Origin: Woeseiaceae bacterium
GTDB lineage: Bacteria > Pseudomonadota > Gammaproteobacteria > Steroidobacterales > Woeseiaceae
NCBI GenBank assembly: GCA_021773055.1
Contig: JAJFKV010000072.1
Location: 18,528 to 82,527 of the forward strand
Reading direction: 5' to 3'
DNA length: 64,000 bases
A program made the position numbers and the translations under genes. Below are positions 27,407 through 37,544 of this stretch, in pieces. Positions within the stretch are counted from its first letter, which is position 1, and every line of letters begins with the position of its first letter. A model generated the notes under the pieces. It worked only from the letters and a program-made list of their open reading frames with translations, had not been told where the DNA came from and searched no databases.

Positions 27407-28630
27407 ATGTCTGAGTGGGACCTGTTGTTGACGAACGCCCGAATCGCAACGATGCAGGACGGCGAAGCGGATTACGGCATTGTCGACGGGTCAGCGGCAA
27501 TGGCGATCCGTGATGGACGCATTGTGTGGGTCGGACCGGAATCAGACCTGCCGGAGCATCACACAACCGAGCAGCGCTCCATGGCTGGCCGCTGGATCAC
27601 CCCGGCCCTGATCGATTGTCATACACACCTGATCTTCGGCGGCGACCGTGCCGCGGAATTCGAACAGCGACTGCGCGGTGTCAGCTATGAAGATATTGCG
27701 CGAGCCGGAGGCGGCATCATGTCGACGGTCCGGGCGACTCGGGATGCCTCCGCGGACGAGCTGTTTGAGGCTGCGTTGCCGCGTGTCAACGCGCTCGCGA
27801 GTGAGGGCGTCGGGACCGTAGAGATCAAGTCAGGATATGGCCTAGATCGCGCCACTGAAATCCGCATGCTTGAAGTCGCGCGTCGGCTTGGCGCTACAAG
27901 CACAATTGACATTCGCACTACCCTGCTGGCGGCGCACACGGTGCCACCGGAGTTCGACGGCGATGCCGACGGCTACATAGAGATGATCTGCGAAAAGCTG
28001 TTGCCAGAAGTCGCTGAAAGAGAACTCGCTGACGCCGTTGATGCGTATTGCGAGTCGATCGCCTTTAGCGGGCCACAGGTTGCCAGGTTGTTTGCCGCAG
28101 CCACAGCGCTCGGCCTGCCGGTCAAACTGCACGCCGACCAACTCAGCGATGGTGGTGGGGCAGAGCTGGCCGCGTATTTCAACGCACTGTCCGCGGACCA
28201 CCTCGAATACGCCTCCCCAAAAGGGGTCAGAGCCCTTTCAGAGGCCGGCTCCGTGGCGGTATTGTTGCCGGGCGCGTTCCTCACGCTGGGCGAAACACAA
28301 TTGCCACCGATTGAAGCGATGCGCGCCAACGGCATGGCGATCGCCATCGCGACCGACTGCAATCCGGGAACCTCGCCCATTTGTTCATTACGCACAACAA
28401 TGATGCTCGCGAGTCGCTTATTCCGGCTGACGCCCGAGGAATGTCTGGCAGGAGCAACCCGAAATGCCGCGCGCGCGCTTGGTCTTCAGGATGACCGGGG
28501 CACGCTCGAGCCTGGCAAGCGCGCCGACGTCGCGGTGTGGGATATCAGTCATCCACGTGAACTCGCGTACTGGACCGGAACACCACAACTGGCGGAAATG
28601 ATTCTGGGTGGGCAAACTAGCCCGTCTTGA
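27407..28630 (+). CDS. hutI: imidazolonepropionase HutI
   Basis: Amidohydrolase-superfamily imidazolone-5-propionate hydrolase. Motifs are PALIDCHTHLIFGGDRAAEFEQRL, GVGTVEIKSGYGLD, LLAAHTVPPEF, LPVKLHADQLSDGGGAELAA, ATDCNPGTSP and RADVAVWD (longer ones given in part). I choose the ATG at 27407 (MSEWDLLL), giving 407 residues; the ATG at 27359 lies only 10 bp from the operator and would leave no leader. It hydrolyses imidazolonepropionate to formimidoylglutamate. It contains a near-copy of the 19-bp palindrome at 28220-28238. Its stop overlaps the MFS gene start. Confidence 0.95.
   Translation: MSEWDLLLTNARIATMQDGEADYGIVDGSAAMAIRDGRIVWVGPESDLPEHHTTEQRSMAGRWITPALIDCHTHLIFGGDRAAEFEQRLRGVSYEDIARAGGGIMSTVRATRDASADELFEAALPRVNALASEGVGTVEIKSGYGLDRATEIRMLEVARRLGATSTIDIRTTLLAAHTVPPEFDGDADGYIEMICEKLLPEVAERELADAVDAYCESIAFSGPQVARLFAAATALGLPVKLHADQLSDGGGAELAAYFNALSADHLEYASPKGVRALSEAGSVAVLLPGAFLTLGETQLPPIEAMRANGMAIAIATDCNPGTSPICSLRTTMMLASRLFRLTPEECLAGATRNAARALGLQDDRGTLEPGKRADVAVWDISHPRELAYWTGTPQLAEMILGGQTSPS
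28220..28238. repeat. second copy of the 19-bp palindrome, one mismatch, inside hutI
   Basis: AAAGGGGTCAGAGCCCTTT differs from the copy at 9663-9681 by one base (G for C). It encodes KGVRAL, a conserved-looking part of HutI, so it may be a chance or convergent match rather than an insertion. Confidence 0.45.
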
Positions 28631-29853
28631 ATACTCACCTCGTAAAATCCCGCCGCTTCATAATCACGCTCGGCCTGCTAACGGCGGTCGCGGCTCTGAC
28701 TGTGGATCTTAGCTTGCCCGCAATCCCGGCCATGGTCGAAGCGCTCGACACAACCTTATCGCGTGGCCAGCAGATTGTCGGCGTATTCATGTTCGGCATG
28801 TCACTTGGGCAGATTCCTGCCGGCCTCGCCTCGGACCGGTTCGGCCGCATGCCAACCATCTATGCCGGAATGGGGCTGTTTGTTACTGCCGCCTGTGCCG
28901 CCGCCATCGCCGATGATATGGAGCTGCTGCTCGCAGCCCGCTTTGTACAAGGCATTGGTGGTGCCTCGGCCATCGTCATCTCTCGTGCTGTCGTCCGGGA
29001 TATTGCGACGGGTAAAGACGCGGCCCGCCTGATGTCGCTAATGACCATGATCTTTACGGCGGCGCCGGTAATCGCGCCAAGTATTGGCGCATTGCTGGTC
29101 GCACAGTGGAACTGGCGCGCACCCTTTATTGTCATCGCTGCATGCGGTTTCGCTCTTCTGTTCGGTATCCGCAAAAACCTTGTGGAAACGCACATACCGA
29201 ATGCATCGGAACGCCCTTTTCGACAACTCACTTCCAGCTTTCGCGAGTATTTTTCACATCGCCAGAGCATTTTTGGTTTATTACTTCTGGTCCTGCCACC
29301 CGCCGGCTACATGTCGGTCATCGCGGTCTCGGCGGCACTTACTGTGGAAATCTACGATTTCTCCATCACGCAGTACGGCATCATATTTGCTTGTGCGGGA
29401 CTCTCGATACTCGCCGGATCAACGGCGAATCGCTGGCTGGTGACACGTTTCGACATGATGCAACTCATCACATTCGGCGTAGCGCTCATTTTTGCCTCAA
29501 GCGCACAGCTCGTAGTCGTCGCCTGGTTAGATTCCGCACCTTTCTGGTGGGTCTGGTCGTGCGTCTGCCTGTACATGTTCACGATCGCAATACTTATGCC
29601 CAACGCGACCGTGCTGGCACTGGATCCATTGCCGAAAATCGCGGGTGTAGCGTCATCAATAATTGGCACGACACAAAACGTCGTCGGCGCGTCGGGCGCA
29701 ATACTGGGCGCGTTGATTTATGACGGTTCGGTGCGAAATGCGGTCATTATCATGGCGTCCACTGGCACGCTTACCGCGGGGATCTATCTGCTAAGACCTA
29801 TAATCGTCCCGGAACCACTGGTACACCATCGCGATGAACTCGCTCGCGACTAA
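28627..29853 (+). CDS. MFS transporter, Bcr/CflA-type drug-resistance family
   Basis: 408 residues, twelve predicted transmembrane helices. N-terminal motif D1 LTVDLSLPAIPAM and motif A GQIPAGLASDRFGRMPTIY are those of the Bcr/CflA subfamily of H+-antiporters; motif C-like APVIAPSIGALL follows. The start is a TTG overlapping the hutI TGA (TTGA), so translation is coupled to hutI. That position suggests export of a histidine-pathway metabolite or a co-regulated efflux function, which is inference only. The two C-terminal helices are intact. Confidence 0.9.
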   Translation: MNTHLVKSRRFIITLGLLTAVAALTVDLSLPAIPAMVEALDTTLSRGQQIVGVFMFGMSLGQIPAGLASDRFGRMPTIYAGMGLFVTAACAAAIADDMELLLAARFVQGIGGASAIVISRAVVRDIATGKDAARLMSLMTMIFTAAPVIAPSIGALLVAQWNWRAPFIVIAACGFALLFGIRKNLVETHIPNASERPFRQLTSSFREYFSHRQSIFGLLLLVLPPAGYMSVIAVSAALTVEIYDFSITQYGIIFACAGLSILAGSTANRWLVTRFDMMQLITFGVALIFASSAQLVVVAWLDSAPFWWVWSCVCLYMFTIAILMPNATVLALDPLPKIAGVASSIIGTTQNVVGASGAILGALIYDGSVRNAVIIMASTGTLTAGIYLLRPIIVPEPLVHHRDELARD

Positions 29854-30434
29854 AGAGTTTCGGTACGTACTTCGTCGAGCCCTTTACGCGATTGCGTTGG
29901 CGTCAGTTTCGGATAGCCGTACCAGATGACGCCGACAACGAAGGCTTGCGCCTCGTCGATGCCAACGATCTCGTAGAAACGTGCGTCGCGTGTAATGTCG
30001 CCGGTCGTCCACTTTGAGCCAACGCCTGCCTTCCAGAGATACAAAGTCAGATTCTGTATCGCTGCACAACAGGACGCATAGTCCTCTTTCTGTCGCGCTG
30101 CGTCCTCTGACCGTTGGCAGCTTACAACCAGCCAACCCGGCTTTTGTGACCAGCTTTGACGTTTGAAATCACCTGCGGCCTCGCCTTTTTTCGCGGTCAC
30201 CAGGTCTCTGCAAAGATCGAGACAGCGCTCTTTGCTCTTATCTCCAAGGACGTAGAAATGCCACGGCTCCGTGACATGGTGGTTCGGCGCCCAGGTTGCG
30301 ACTTCGATCGCCTCATCAAGTAGCGCCTTCGGCACCAAAGTCTGCAGAAAAAGCTCTATGGTTCGCCGGCCGCGCAGCACCTCGGCAAATTCCCGCACCT
30401 CCGGTGTCTCATAGCTCGGCGCAGCCTTTTTCAT
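29850..30434 (-). CDS. nitroreductase-family FMN oxidoreductase
   Basis: 194 residues of the YdjA/small nitroreductase type: RRTIELFLQTLVPKALLDEAIEVATWAPNHH (shown in parts; RR and APNHH bind FMN phosphate and ring), EPWHFYVLGD, ASCCAAIQNLTLYLW and a C-terminal YGYP segment. These enzymes reduce nitro or quinone compounds with NAD(P)H; the substrate is unknown. The gene ends 4 bp inside the convergent MFS stop. Confidence 0.88.
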   Translation of the reverse strand: MKKAAPSYETPEVREFAEVLRGRRTIELFLQTLVPKALLDEAIEVATWAPNHHVTEPWHFYVLGDKSKERCLDLCRDLVTAKKGEAAGDFKRQSWSQKPGWLVVSCQRSEDAARQKEDYASCCAAIQNLTLYLWKAGVGSKWTTGDITRDARFYEIVGIDEAQAFVVGVIWYGYPKLTPTQSRKGLDEVRTETL

Positions 30435-30463
30435 TGGACACGCTCAAGGATCATTGCGATGCC

Positions 30464-31012
30464 CTATTTCACGCCAACCGTCATGCGTCGAACAACGTCG
30501 TTCTTCACAATGAAGTGGTTATAGAGCGCGCCCAGAATATGCACGATGATGAGAGCTGCAAGCGGCTTCCAGGCAAACTCATGCACCTCTTCCCACCACT
30601 CATGCGCGTCGTGATTCTCGGTAACCGGAACGGGTATGGTGAAAAAACCGAATACCGGCACACCCCTGCCACCTGTGCCAACCACCATCGCACCAGCGAA
30701 AAGCTGCACATAGACAGCGATGTACAAGCCCCAATGGACGAGAGAAGAAATAGTGCTTTGCCATGCTGGCATCCCGTCGGGCTTGGCCGGGACATCATTC
30801 ATGAAGCGCCAGGCAATCCTGATCGTCATCAGCATGAATGTTATGGCTGCAATGGATGCGTGAATGAAGCGGATTCTGGATTTTTCATCACCTTTTTCCA
30901 TACCCGCTTGCTCGAGGCCCAGGTATATCAGGCCAAATATTCCGATGGCAACCAGCCAATGCAGTGCCTTGGCAAGTGATCCGTATTCTGTACTTGTATT
31001 CTTGAGTCCCAC
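30464..31012 (-). CDS. cytochrome b561-type membrane protein
   Basis: 182 residues and four transmembrane helices. Haem-ligand histidines sit in SLAKALHWLVAIGIFG, IRFIHASIAAITFML, TISSLVHWGLYIAVYV and WKPLAALIIVHILGALYNHF, the layout of bacterial cytochrome b561 (YodB/CybB). Such proteins transfer electrons from quinol, sometimes to superoxide. A periplasmic loop of about 35 residues is rich in His, Asp and Glu (TENHDAHEWWEEVHEF). It lies 15 bp downstream of the RAM-domain gene. Confidence 0.92.
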   Translation of the reverse strand: MGLKNTSTEYGSLAKALHWLVAIGIFGLIYLGLEQAGMEKGDEKSRIRFIHASIAAITFMLMTIRIAWRFMNDVPAKPDGMPAWQSTISSLVHWGLYIAVYVQLFAGAMVVGTGGRGVPVFGFFTIPVPVTENHDAHEWWEEVHEFAWKPLAALIIVHILGALYNHFIVKNDVVRRMTVGVK

Positions 31013-31027
31013 GTTACTTTCCTTTTC

Positions 31028-31306
31028 TCAGTCCAGCCCGAGTTCGAAGCCGGCTTCCAGCTCCTGCTTTGAATACGCCCCGAATGCGATCATCGTCTCG
31101 GTTTCGACGATACCGTCAAGATGGCGCATTTTGTCACTGATGACATCAGCAAGATCTTCATTTTCAGATACCCGGACGATCGCCACGAGATCGTGGCGAC
31201 CGGCGACAGAAAACACTTCCGAAACGCCGGGGGTTTCCGCTATTTGGTTGGCAAGATCCGGGATCCGATTGGTCTCGGCTTTAATTAAAACGATTGCAGT
31301 AACCAT
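31028..31306 (-). CDS. stand-alone Lrp/AsnC ligand-binding (RAM) domain protein
   Basis: 92 residues with no DNA-binding helix-turn-helix, only the alpha-beta RAM fold: TAIVLIKAETNRIPDLANQI, VSEVFSVAGRHDLVAIVRV and IVETETMIAFGAYSK. Such single-domain proteins form ring oligomers that bind amino acids. Role here unknown; an inverted repeat precedes it and cytochrome b561 follows. Confidence 0.87.
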   Translation of the reverse strand: MVTAIVLIKAETNRIPDLANQIAETPGVSEVFSVAGRHDLVAIVRVSENEDLADVISDKMRHLDGIVETETMIAFGAYSKQELEAGFELGLD

Positions 31307-31315
31307 CGGGTTCTC

Positions 31316-31337
31316 CGTGCACCAATGTCAGTGCACG
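31316..31337 (-). promoter_or_regulatory. inverted repeat just upstream of the RAM-domain gene
   Basis: CGTGCAC and GTGCACG are separated by 8 bases and end 10 bp before the RAM gene start. It could be an operator, a leader hairpin or a transcription stop for the peroxiredoxin side; there is no T-run after it. Confidence 0.35.
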
Positions 31338-31357
31338 AAGACTATCATTAGCAGCAC

Positions 31358-32035
31358 TTATTCTGCAGCAGCAATCTCACGCGCGGCCGCCAGCAGCTCG
31401 CCCGCAGGCAGGCGTTTCTTGTAATTCGCGTTGGTGAAGGCGAACTGAATGTCACCTTGCTGATCGATCGCGAATACCGCCGGGACCGGCAGCACACCGT
31501 GCTTCAGCATCGATGAGCCTTCGATGTCCTGGTTTTTCTTGTGGCGACCATTGATGGTTCGTTGCGATGCCTTGAATGCGATGCCGAGCGCGATCGCGGC
31601 TTGCGCATCGGCATCCGAGAGCACCGTGTAATCAAGTCCCACAATATCTTCCTGTGTTTCCTGCTTGAGGCTTTCGAACAACAATTCCGAGCGGTCACCA
31701 CTCAGAAACAGTACGTCGATGCCCATCTCCCGAATTTCGGGAATCGCGAAACGCATATCTGAAAGATACATATTGCAGTATGGGCACCAGCCGCCGCGGA
31801 AGGTCAGCAAAATTACCGGGCGTTCGAGATTCTGCGGGTCGAAGTCAAACACTTCGCCGTCGACCGTTTCCACGATAAAGCGTGGCGCCTTATCGCCTTT
31901 GGCCAGGGGCTCGATAAGATCTGCGGACTCGGCGACGGGCACATCAGCGTGACCTGTCTGAATCGCAACGCTGTGGACAATGCTCGCGCTCAGAAGCGCG
32001 ATAAACAAGATATAGGGAATGGAACGAATGCTCAT
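31358..32035 (-). CDS. exported peroxiredoxin-like (AhpC/TSA, thioredoxin fold) protein
   Basis: 225 residues with a Sec signal peptide (IPYILFIALLSASIVHSVA) and a redoxin domain: KGDKAPRFIVETVDG, VILLTFRGGWCPYCNMYLSD with a C-x-x-C pair, and VPAVFAIDQQGDIQF. It belongs to the peroxiredoxin-like branch whose CxxC resembles thioredoxin, so both peroxidase and disulfide activity are possible. Periplasmic location is inferred from the signal. It lies downstream of the MacB-like gene with 57 bp between. Confidence 0.88.
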   Translation of the reverse strand: MSIRSIPYILFIALLSASIVHSVAIQTGHADVPVAESADLIEPLAKGDKAPRFIVETVDGEVFDFDPQNLERPVILLTFRGGWCPYCNMYLSDMRFAIPEIREMGIDVLFLSGDRSELLFESLKQETQEDIVGLDYTVLSDADAQAAIALGIAFKASQRTINGRHKKNQDIEGSSMLKHGVLPVPAVFAIDQQGDIQFAFTNANYKKRLPAGELLAAAREIAAAE

Positions 32036-32092
32036 TTCTGGTACTCCGACACGTTACGATATTGGACCCCAATAGACCCCGATTTATTTCAG

Positions 32093-33301
<1,209 letters not shown>

Positions 33302-33303
33302 GA

Positions 33304-34614
33304 CTAGCGTTTGATTCCTGGCACGCCTCTCGTGCGGCGTTGAATGAAGTTCTGCAGGTCTTGCTGGGTTTCGACCAAATGACTACTGGGTAACACCAGC
33401 ACTCGCTCGGACTCGCCAAGACCGCTGATAATTTCAACATTATTCAGATCAGTAACACCGGTGCGTACTTTTCGAATTTCCTGCGCATCCGAATCGATGA
33501 CCACCCAGAAATCACCACCAAATCGATAATCGGTTGTCGGACGGGATTCTGGTGGGCGTCGCGACCTGCCGTCCCTCCGCGGTGGCCTCCCCTCCGGTCG
33601 CTCGTTTTTTGCCGTATCGGCGGTCGCGCTCGGCTCATCACCTGAGAGCGCGCTGCGAATATCATCCTCAGATCGGCCAAGAATTGTCGCTGTGGCTGCG
33701 AGATCACGACTTGTCCTCAATGCCATCACAGGAATCGTCAGTGCGTCCTCGCTTCTCACGATCAGGACCTCGACTTCCGCGTTCATACCGGGCATCAACA
33801 AACCGTTGGGGTTTTGGATGGCAATCAGCACCGCGAACATCGTGACGTTCTGCTCCACAACGGCCTGTGGCTCAATCTTGGTGACCTCTCCGGCAAATGG
33901 TTGATTGGGGTAGGCGGCAACCAGGACACTGGCGATCATGCCAGGGCGAATTTTGCCGATATCGGTCTCATCTACCAGCGCACGAATTTGCACGGCGCTC
34001 AGGTCGGCCATCTGCATTAACATCGTGCCGCCGGAAAAGTCCTGGGTCGGCGATGTAATTACCTGCCCCTTTTCAACCGGCTTGAATATGACGGTGCCAG
34101 ATATTGGCGCACGGATATCAGTATCGTCCACTGCGATTCGAGCGTTTTCGACGCTGACTCTGGAGGTAACTACCTGTGCCTCTGCGTTAGCGACATCCAA
34201 CATCGCTTGCTCGAAATCAGATTGCGTCAGGGTCCCCGCTTCAACCAGAGATTCGACGCGCGACTTCTGTGTGAGCGCTATTTCACGGCGTGACAATGCA
34301 GCTTTCAGCTCCGCCTCAGATTGATCCAGCCGATTGCGTACCGTGCGCGGATCGATACTCACCATCAGCGCGCCTTGCTCTACTTCGTCACCAGTCTCAA
34401 CCAGCAAACTAAGCACTTCGCCCGAGGCTTTGGACTTAACCTCGACAGTCGCCAGAGGCTCTACGATACCTGCCGAACTGACAGCGACTTCAATGGTGCG
34501 ACGCATAGTCCCCGCCGTATCGTAAACAGGGGCTTCGACCTGCTCTTCTGCGCAGGCTGCGATCAGTAGCGGCAACAGGAGTAGTGCGAATCGTTTTCTT
34601 GTTGTTGTCTTCAA
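33304..34614 (-). CDS. MacA/HlyD-type periplasmic adaptor, lipoprotein
   Basis: A membrane-fusion protein. From the TTG at 34614 it begins with a classic lipoprotein signal (KTTTRKRF, leucine run, lipobox LIAAC). Then come the lipoyl half (TVEVKSKASGEVLSLLVETGDEV), a coiled-coil hairpin and the beta-barrel with VEKGQVITSP and VDETDIGKIRPG. A Pro/Arg-rich insertion (about 325-355, PEGRPPRRDGRSRRPPESRP) is unusual for the family. An earlier TTG at 34644 would add ten residues and overlap the ATPase gene by 20 bp. It links MacB-like permease to an outer-membrane channel. Confidence 0.9.
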   Translation of the reverse strand: MKTTTRKRFALLLLPLLIAACAEEQVEAPVYDTAGTMRRTIEVAVSSAGIVEPLATVEVKSKASGEVLSLLVETGDEVEQGALMVSIDPRTVRNRLDQSEAELKAALSRREIALTQKSRVESLVEAGTLTQSDFEQAMLDVANAEAQVVTSRVSVENARIAVDDTDIRAPISGTVIFKPVEKGQVITSPTQDFSGGTMLMQMADLSAVQIRALVDETDIGKIRPGMIASVLVAAYPNQPFAGEVTKIEPQAVVEQNVTMFAVLIAIQNPNGLLMPGMNAEVEVLIVRSEDALTIPVMALRTSRDLAATATILGRSEDDIRSALSGDEPSATADTAKNERPEGRPPRRDGRSRRPPESRPTTDYRFGGDFWVVIDSDAQEIRKVRTGVTDLNNVEIISGLGESERVLVLPSSHLVETQQDLQNFIQRRTRGVPGIKR

Positions 34615-34624
34615 TAGGGTGCTC

Positions 34625-35371
34625 TCAGGATTCCGTATCGCCAACTATGTCACCGTCACTCAAGCGCAGAATTCGATGCGCATGCTCGGCAACGTGCTGT
34701 TCGTGGGTAACGACGATCAACGTGTTGCCCTTCTCATGCAGGCTATCAAACAGCTTCATAATTTCATCACCGGTGCTTGAATCCAGGTTGCCGGTGGGTT
34801 CGTCGGCCAGCAAGATGCTCGGCCCGGTGACCAGCGCTCTGGCAATCGCGACGCGTTGGCGTTGGCCGCCTGACATTTCCGAAGGACGATGCAGCATCCG
34901 GTCACTGAGACCGACGGTCTCCAGTGCCTCACGAGCACGTAGTGAACGTTCCTTGCGTTTCAGACCACTGTAGATCAGCGGCACCTCTACATTGGCAAGT
35001 GCCGTCATCCGTGGCAATAAATTAAATGTCTGGAACACGAAACCGATTGCCCGATTCCGGACACGGGCCAGCTCGCGGTCATTCATTTGCGAGACGCGCT
35101 GCTCGTTCAACCAGTACTCACCAGCGGTCGGCCGCTCGAGACAACCAATAATATTCATCAGAGTCGATTTGCCGGAGCCGGACTGGCCCATGATGGCGAG
35201 GTATTCATTGTTGGCGACGGTGAGATCGACACGACGCAATGCATCGATGAATTCGTTACCCATGACATAGCGGCGCTGCAGGCCCTGCAGCCGGATTACA
35301 GCAGAATTTTCAGTTTGATTAGCTAGTTGGGCTGGCGGCAATATGAAGCCTAACTTCAAATGGGCGGTCAA
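34625..35371 (-). CDS. ABC transporter ATP-binding protein (MacB/LolD-type)
   Basis: 248 residues. Walker [11 protein letters not shown]-loop [22 protein letters not shown], signature [14 protein letters not shown], Walker [12 protein letters not shown] and H-loop VVTHEQHVA are all intact. The N-terminal 25 residues extend beyond the family core; the ATG at about 35290 or another internal start may be the real one. It powers the three-gene MacAB-type exporter and is the first gene of that operon. Confidence 0.93.
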   Translation of the reverse strand: MTAHLKLGFILPPAQLANQTENSAVIRLQGLQRRYVMGNEFIDALRRVDLTVANNEYLAIMGQSGSGKSTLMNIIGCLERPTAGEYWLNEQRVSQMNDRELARVRNRAIGFVFQTFNLLPRMTALANVEVPLIYSGLKRKERSLRAREALETVGLSDRMLHRPSEMSGGQRQRVAIARALVTGPSILLADEPTGNLDSSTGDEIMKLFDSLHEKGNTLIVVTHEQHVAEHAHRILRLSDGDIVGDTES

Positions 35372-35405
35372 TTAGACCACTTTTGCGCCTCTTTTTTCTG
35401 TCCTT

Positions 35406-37358
35406 TTACATGGCCTTTTCGAGCAGGTCGCAGCTGCCGTGTTTTGACACTCCACGACAACGAGCCTTGGCGCGATACATGGCCTGGTCGGCCTCTCGCA
35501 ACAGGCCGGTTAGCGTATTTGCATTCTTGGGATAAAGCGCCAGACCGATACTTGCCGGGCATCGCAGTTTCTTGCGACCGATCCGGTACGGATCCTCAAG
35601 CGCATCAGTCAGGCGCATCGCCAGCTTGTCAGCCATATCAGCATCAACATCTGGAACCAACGCCACGAACTCGTCGCCGCCCGGTCGACCGATGATATCG
35701 CACGAACGCAAGCTTTTTCGCAGGCGCTCAGACGCGATGGTCAGAATTTGATCACCTATTTCGTGGCCGTACTTATCGTTCATTTGCTTGAAGTCGTTGA
35801 GGTCGATAAACAGCAATGCGCCCGTAGCATCATCAGCGCTATCGGTTAATCGCTGCGCCGCATCCCGTTCAAAACCACGACGATTCAGTACGCCCGTGAG
35901 CGGATCCGAATCCGCAATGGACTCCATGCGTCGCTCCTTGGCCTTGCCGTCGGTGATGTCCACAAAGGTTGCTGCTATGTCATCGCCAACAGGCTCGCAG
36001 ATCATTCGCAACCAGCGGCCTTTGCCCTGGTGCCGATGCTGCACCTCAACGTCCAGGCTCTCGCTTTTGCTGACCGACGATTCGAAGCGTTTCAGGATAT
36101 CTCCGGCCGCGTCTACGTCCATCCCGCAGGTCGCCAGGGTAACCAGTTCTTGCGCCACACAATCGAACAAGTCTTCCGCTTTTCTGCCCAGGAACCGTCC
36201 GGCAGCCGCATTCGCGAAAATACAGCGAAGTGATTTCCTGCCGCTGTCTTCGCGAACCCATTGAAATCGAATGATGCCGTTTACCGAATGATCGATCAGC
36301 GTGCGCAGCAATTTTTCACTCTTGCGTACGTCGGCTTGTGCTTTTTCAACATCGCTCACGTCACGGAACATCAGCACCTGGCCGCCACGAGCAGACGTCC
36401 GACTCGTGGAGATATTGGAAACCTGCACGTGCAGGAATCGGCCCGTGGATGTCATCATCTTTTGTGGCTGACCCGAATTCAGCGCTTCGAAGACTTCGGG
36501 TGAGTCTTCGCCGAATAAACTCTCGAGCGGCTCGCGTAGTGCTGCAGACTCTTCGACCGATAACATGCTTTCCGCAGTGTGGTTTAAGCCGATGACGCGA
36601 CATTGCTCGTCAATAACGACGACCGGGTCCTGCATATTTTGAAAAACCGTTTCGTAGGCCAGCGGTGTAAATTCGACAATCTGCTCACCCAGGATTAACC
36701 AGGCATAGAGCGGTAGCAGTGCCGCGAAAACGATCGGCACGTAGGAAATGGTATTCGGACCAAATCCCATGTCATAAGCTGCGGTGGTTAGCAGCGGACC
36801 AGCACAAGCCGCCACTAGCAAGAACAATCCCCTGCGCTGTGCTGGCGCGACTGCCGAGCTGTGCACGATCAGTGACAGTATCGCCGCACCAATAACCGCG
36901 TAGCTGTATGGCAAATGGACGAACAGGAACCAGGGACCCCAACGATCCGGGCGGGTTAGAAATTCTCCGGCCTCGTTCGCGATGGGCATGAACCACATGA
37001 TTTCGTGGTATGCATTGGTCGCCGCAAGCACCACCGAGAGCGTCGGTATGATCAGCAGCAGGACCAGTGTACGAACTGGCGTTGTGGAGCCTGTGTATTC
37101 ACGAAAGCAGACGTAGGCAACAACCGGCACCAGTGCGGTACCAATAAAGTGACCGGTTCGACCGATGGTAAATACAGTGAATGTGCTGGACAGCAGTTCA
37201 ATAGCGCCGCCCATCACCCAGATACTAACAACTACGAACAGCACGCCGATCGGCATGCTGCCAACCTCGCGACTGCTCACAATCAATCGCGCGCCGATCA
37301 GCAAATAGCAGGCTGCGCTGAAAATAAGCAGGGCGGACAATGCAAGGTCCAGGATCAT
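35406..37358 (-). CDS. diguanylate cyclase with 7TM sensor and PAS domains
   Basis: 650 residues. Seven N-terminal transmembrane helices (about 1-225, histidine-kinase-type 7TM), then two PAS domains (about 230-330 and 345-465; VVIDEQCRVIGLNHTAESML), then GGDEF (about 470-640). The active-site GGDEF is intact at residues 560-564, and the RxxD inhibitory site (RSCD) lies five residues before it, so active, feedback-controlled c-di-GMP synthesis is expected. There is no EAL domain. Confidence 0.94.
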   Translation of the reverse strand: MILDLALSALLIFSAACYLLIGARLIVSSREVGSMPIGVLFVVVSIWVMGGAIELLSSTFTVFTIGRTGHFIGTALVPVVAYVCFREYTGSTTPVRTLVLLLIIPTLSVVLAATNAYHEIMWFMPIANEAGEFLTRPDRWGPWFLFVHLPYSYAVIGAAILSLIVHSSAVAPAQRRGLFLLVAACAGPLLTTAAYDMGFGPNTISYVPIVFAALLPLYAWLILGEQIVEFTPLAYETVFQNMQDPVVVIDEQCRVIGLNHTAESMLSVEESAALREPLESLFGEDSPEVFEALNSGQPQKMMTSTGRFLHVQVSNISTSRTSARGGQVLMFRDVSDVEKAQADVRKSEKLLRTLIDHSVNGIIRFQWVREDSGRKSLRCIFANAAAGRFLGRKAEDLFDCVAQELVTLATCGMDVDAAGDILKRFESSVSKSESLDVEVQHRHQGKGRWLRMICEPVGDDIAATFVDITDGKAKERRMESIADSDPLTGVLNRRGFERDAAQRLTDSADDATGALLFIDLNDFKQMNDKYGHEIGDQILTIASERLRKSLRSCDIIGRPGGDEFVALVPDVDADMADKLAMRLTDALEDPYRIGRKKLRCPASIGLALYPKNANTLTGLLREADQAMYRAKARCRGVSKHGSCDLLEKAM

Positions 37359-37455
37359 CGGTTACAAACTCGTAAGGCGGTACTCAGGTATATATTCTAA
37401 AGGTGGTGGAAGTTTGATTCCCGGACCTGTTTCTCAGGTTTGATGCGAATAAGAA

Positions 37456-37475
37456 ACCACTTGTGGTCGGTTTTT
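37456..37475. terminator. weak hairpin with T-run between phosphotransferase and GGDEF genes
   Basis: ACCAC-TT-GTGGT is followed by TTTTT on plus and by TTTCTTATT on minus. The stem is short. If it works at all it would end the minus-strand phosphotransferase transcript 78 bp after its stop. Confidence 0.3.
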
Positions 37476-37544
37476 CACATAATATCGGCGATCAGAGCGC
37501 ACCGTGACTGAGGCCACCTCGTAACTATTTGTTTTTGTTATATA

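Noticed and set aside
37359..37544. c-di-GMP riboswitch before the GGDEF gene
   Set aside because: The gap lacks the conserved GEMM core and its paired helices; only a short hairpin is present.
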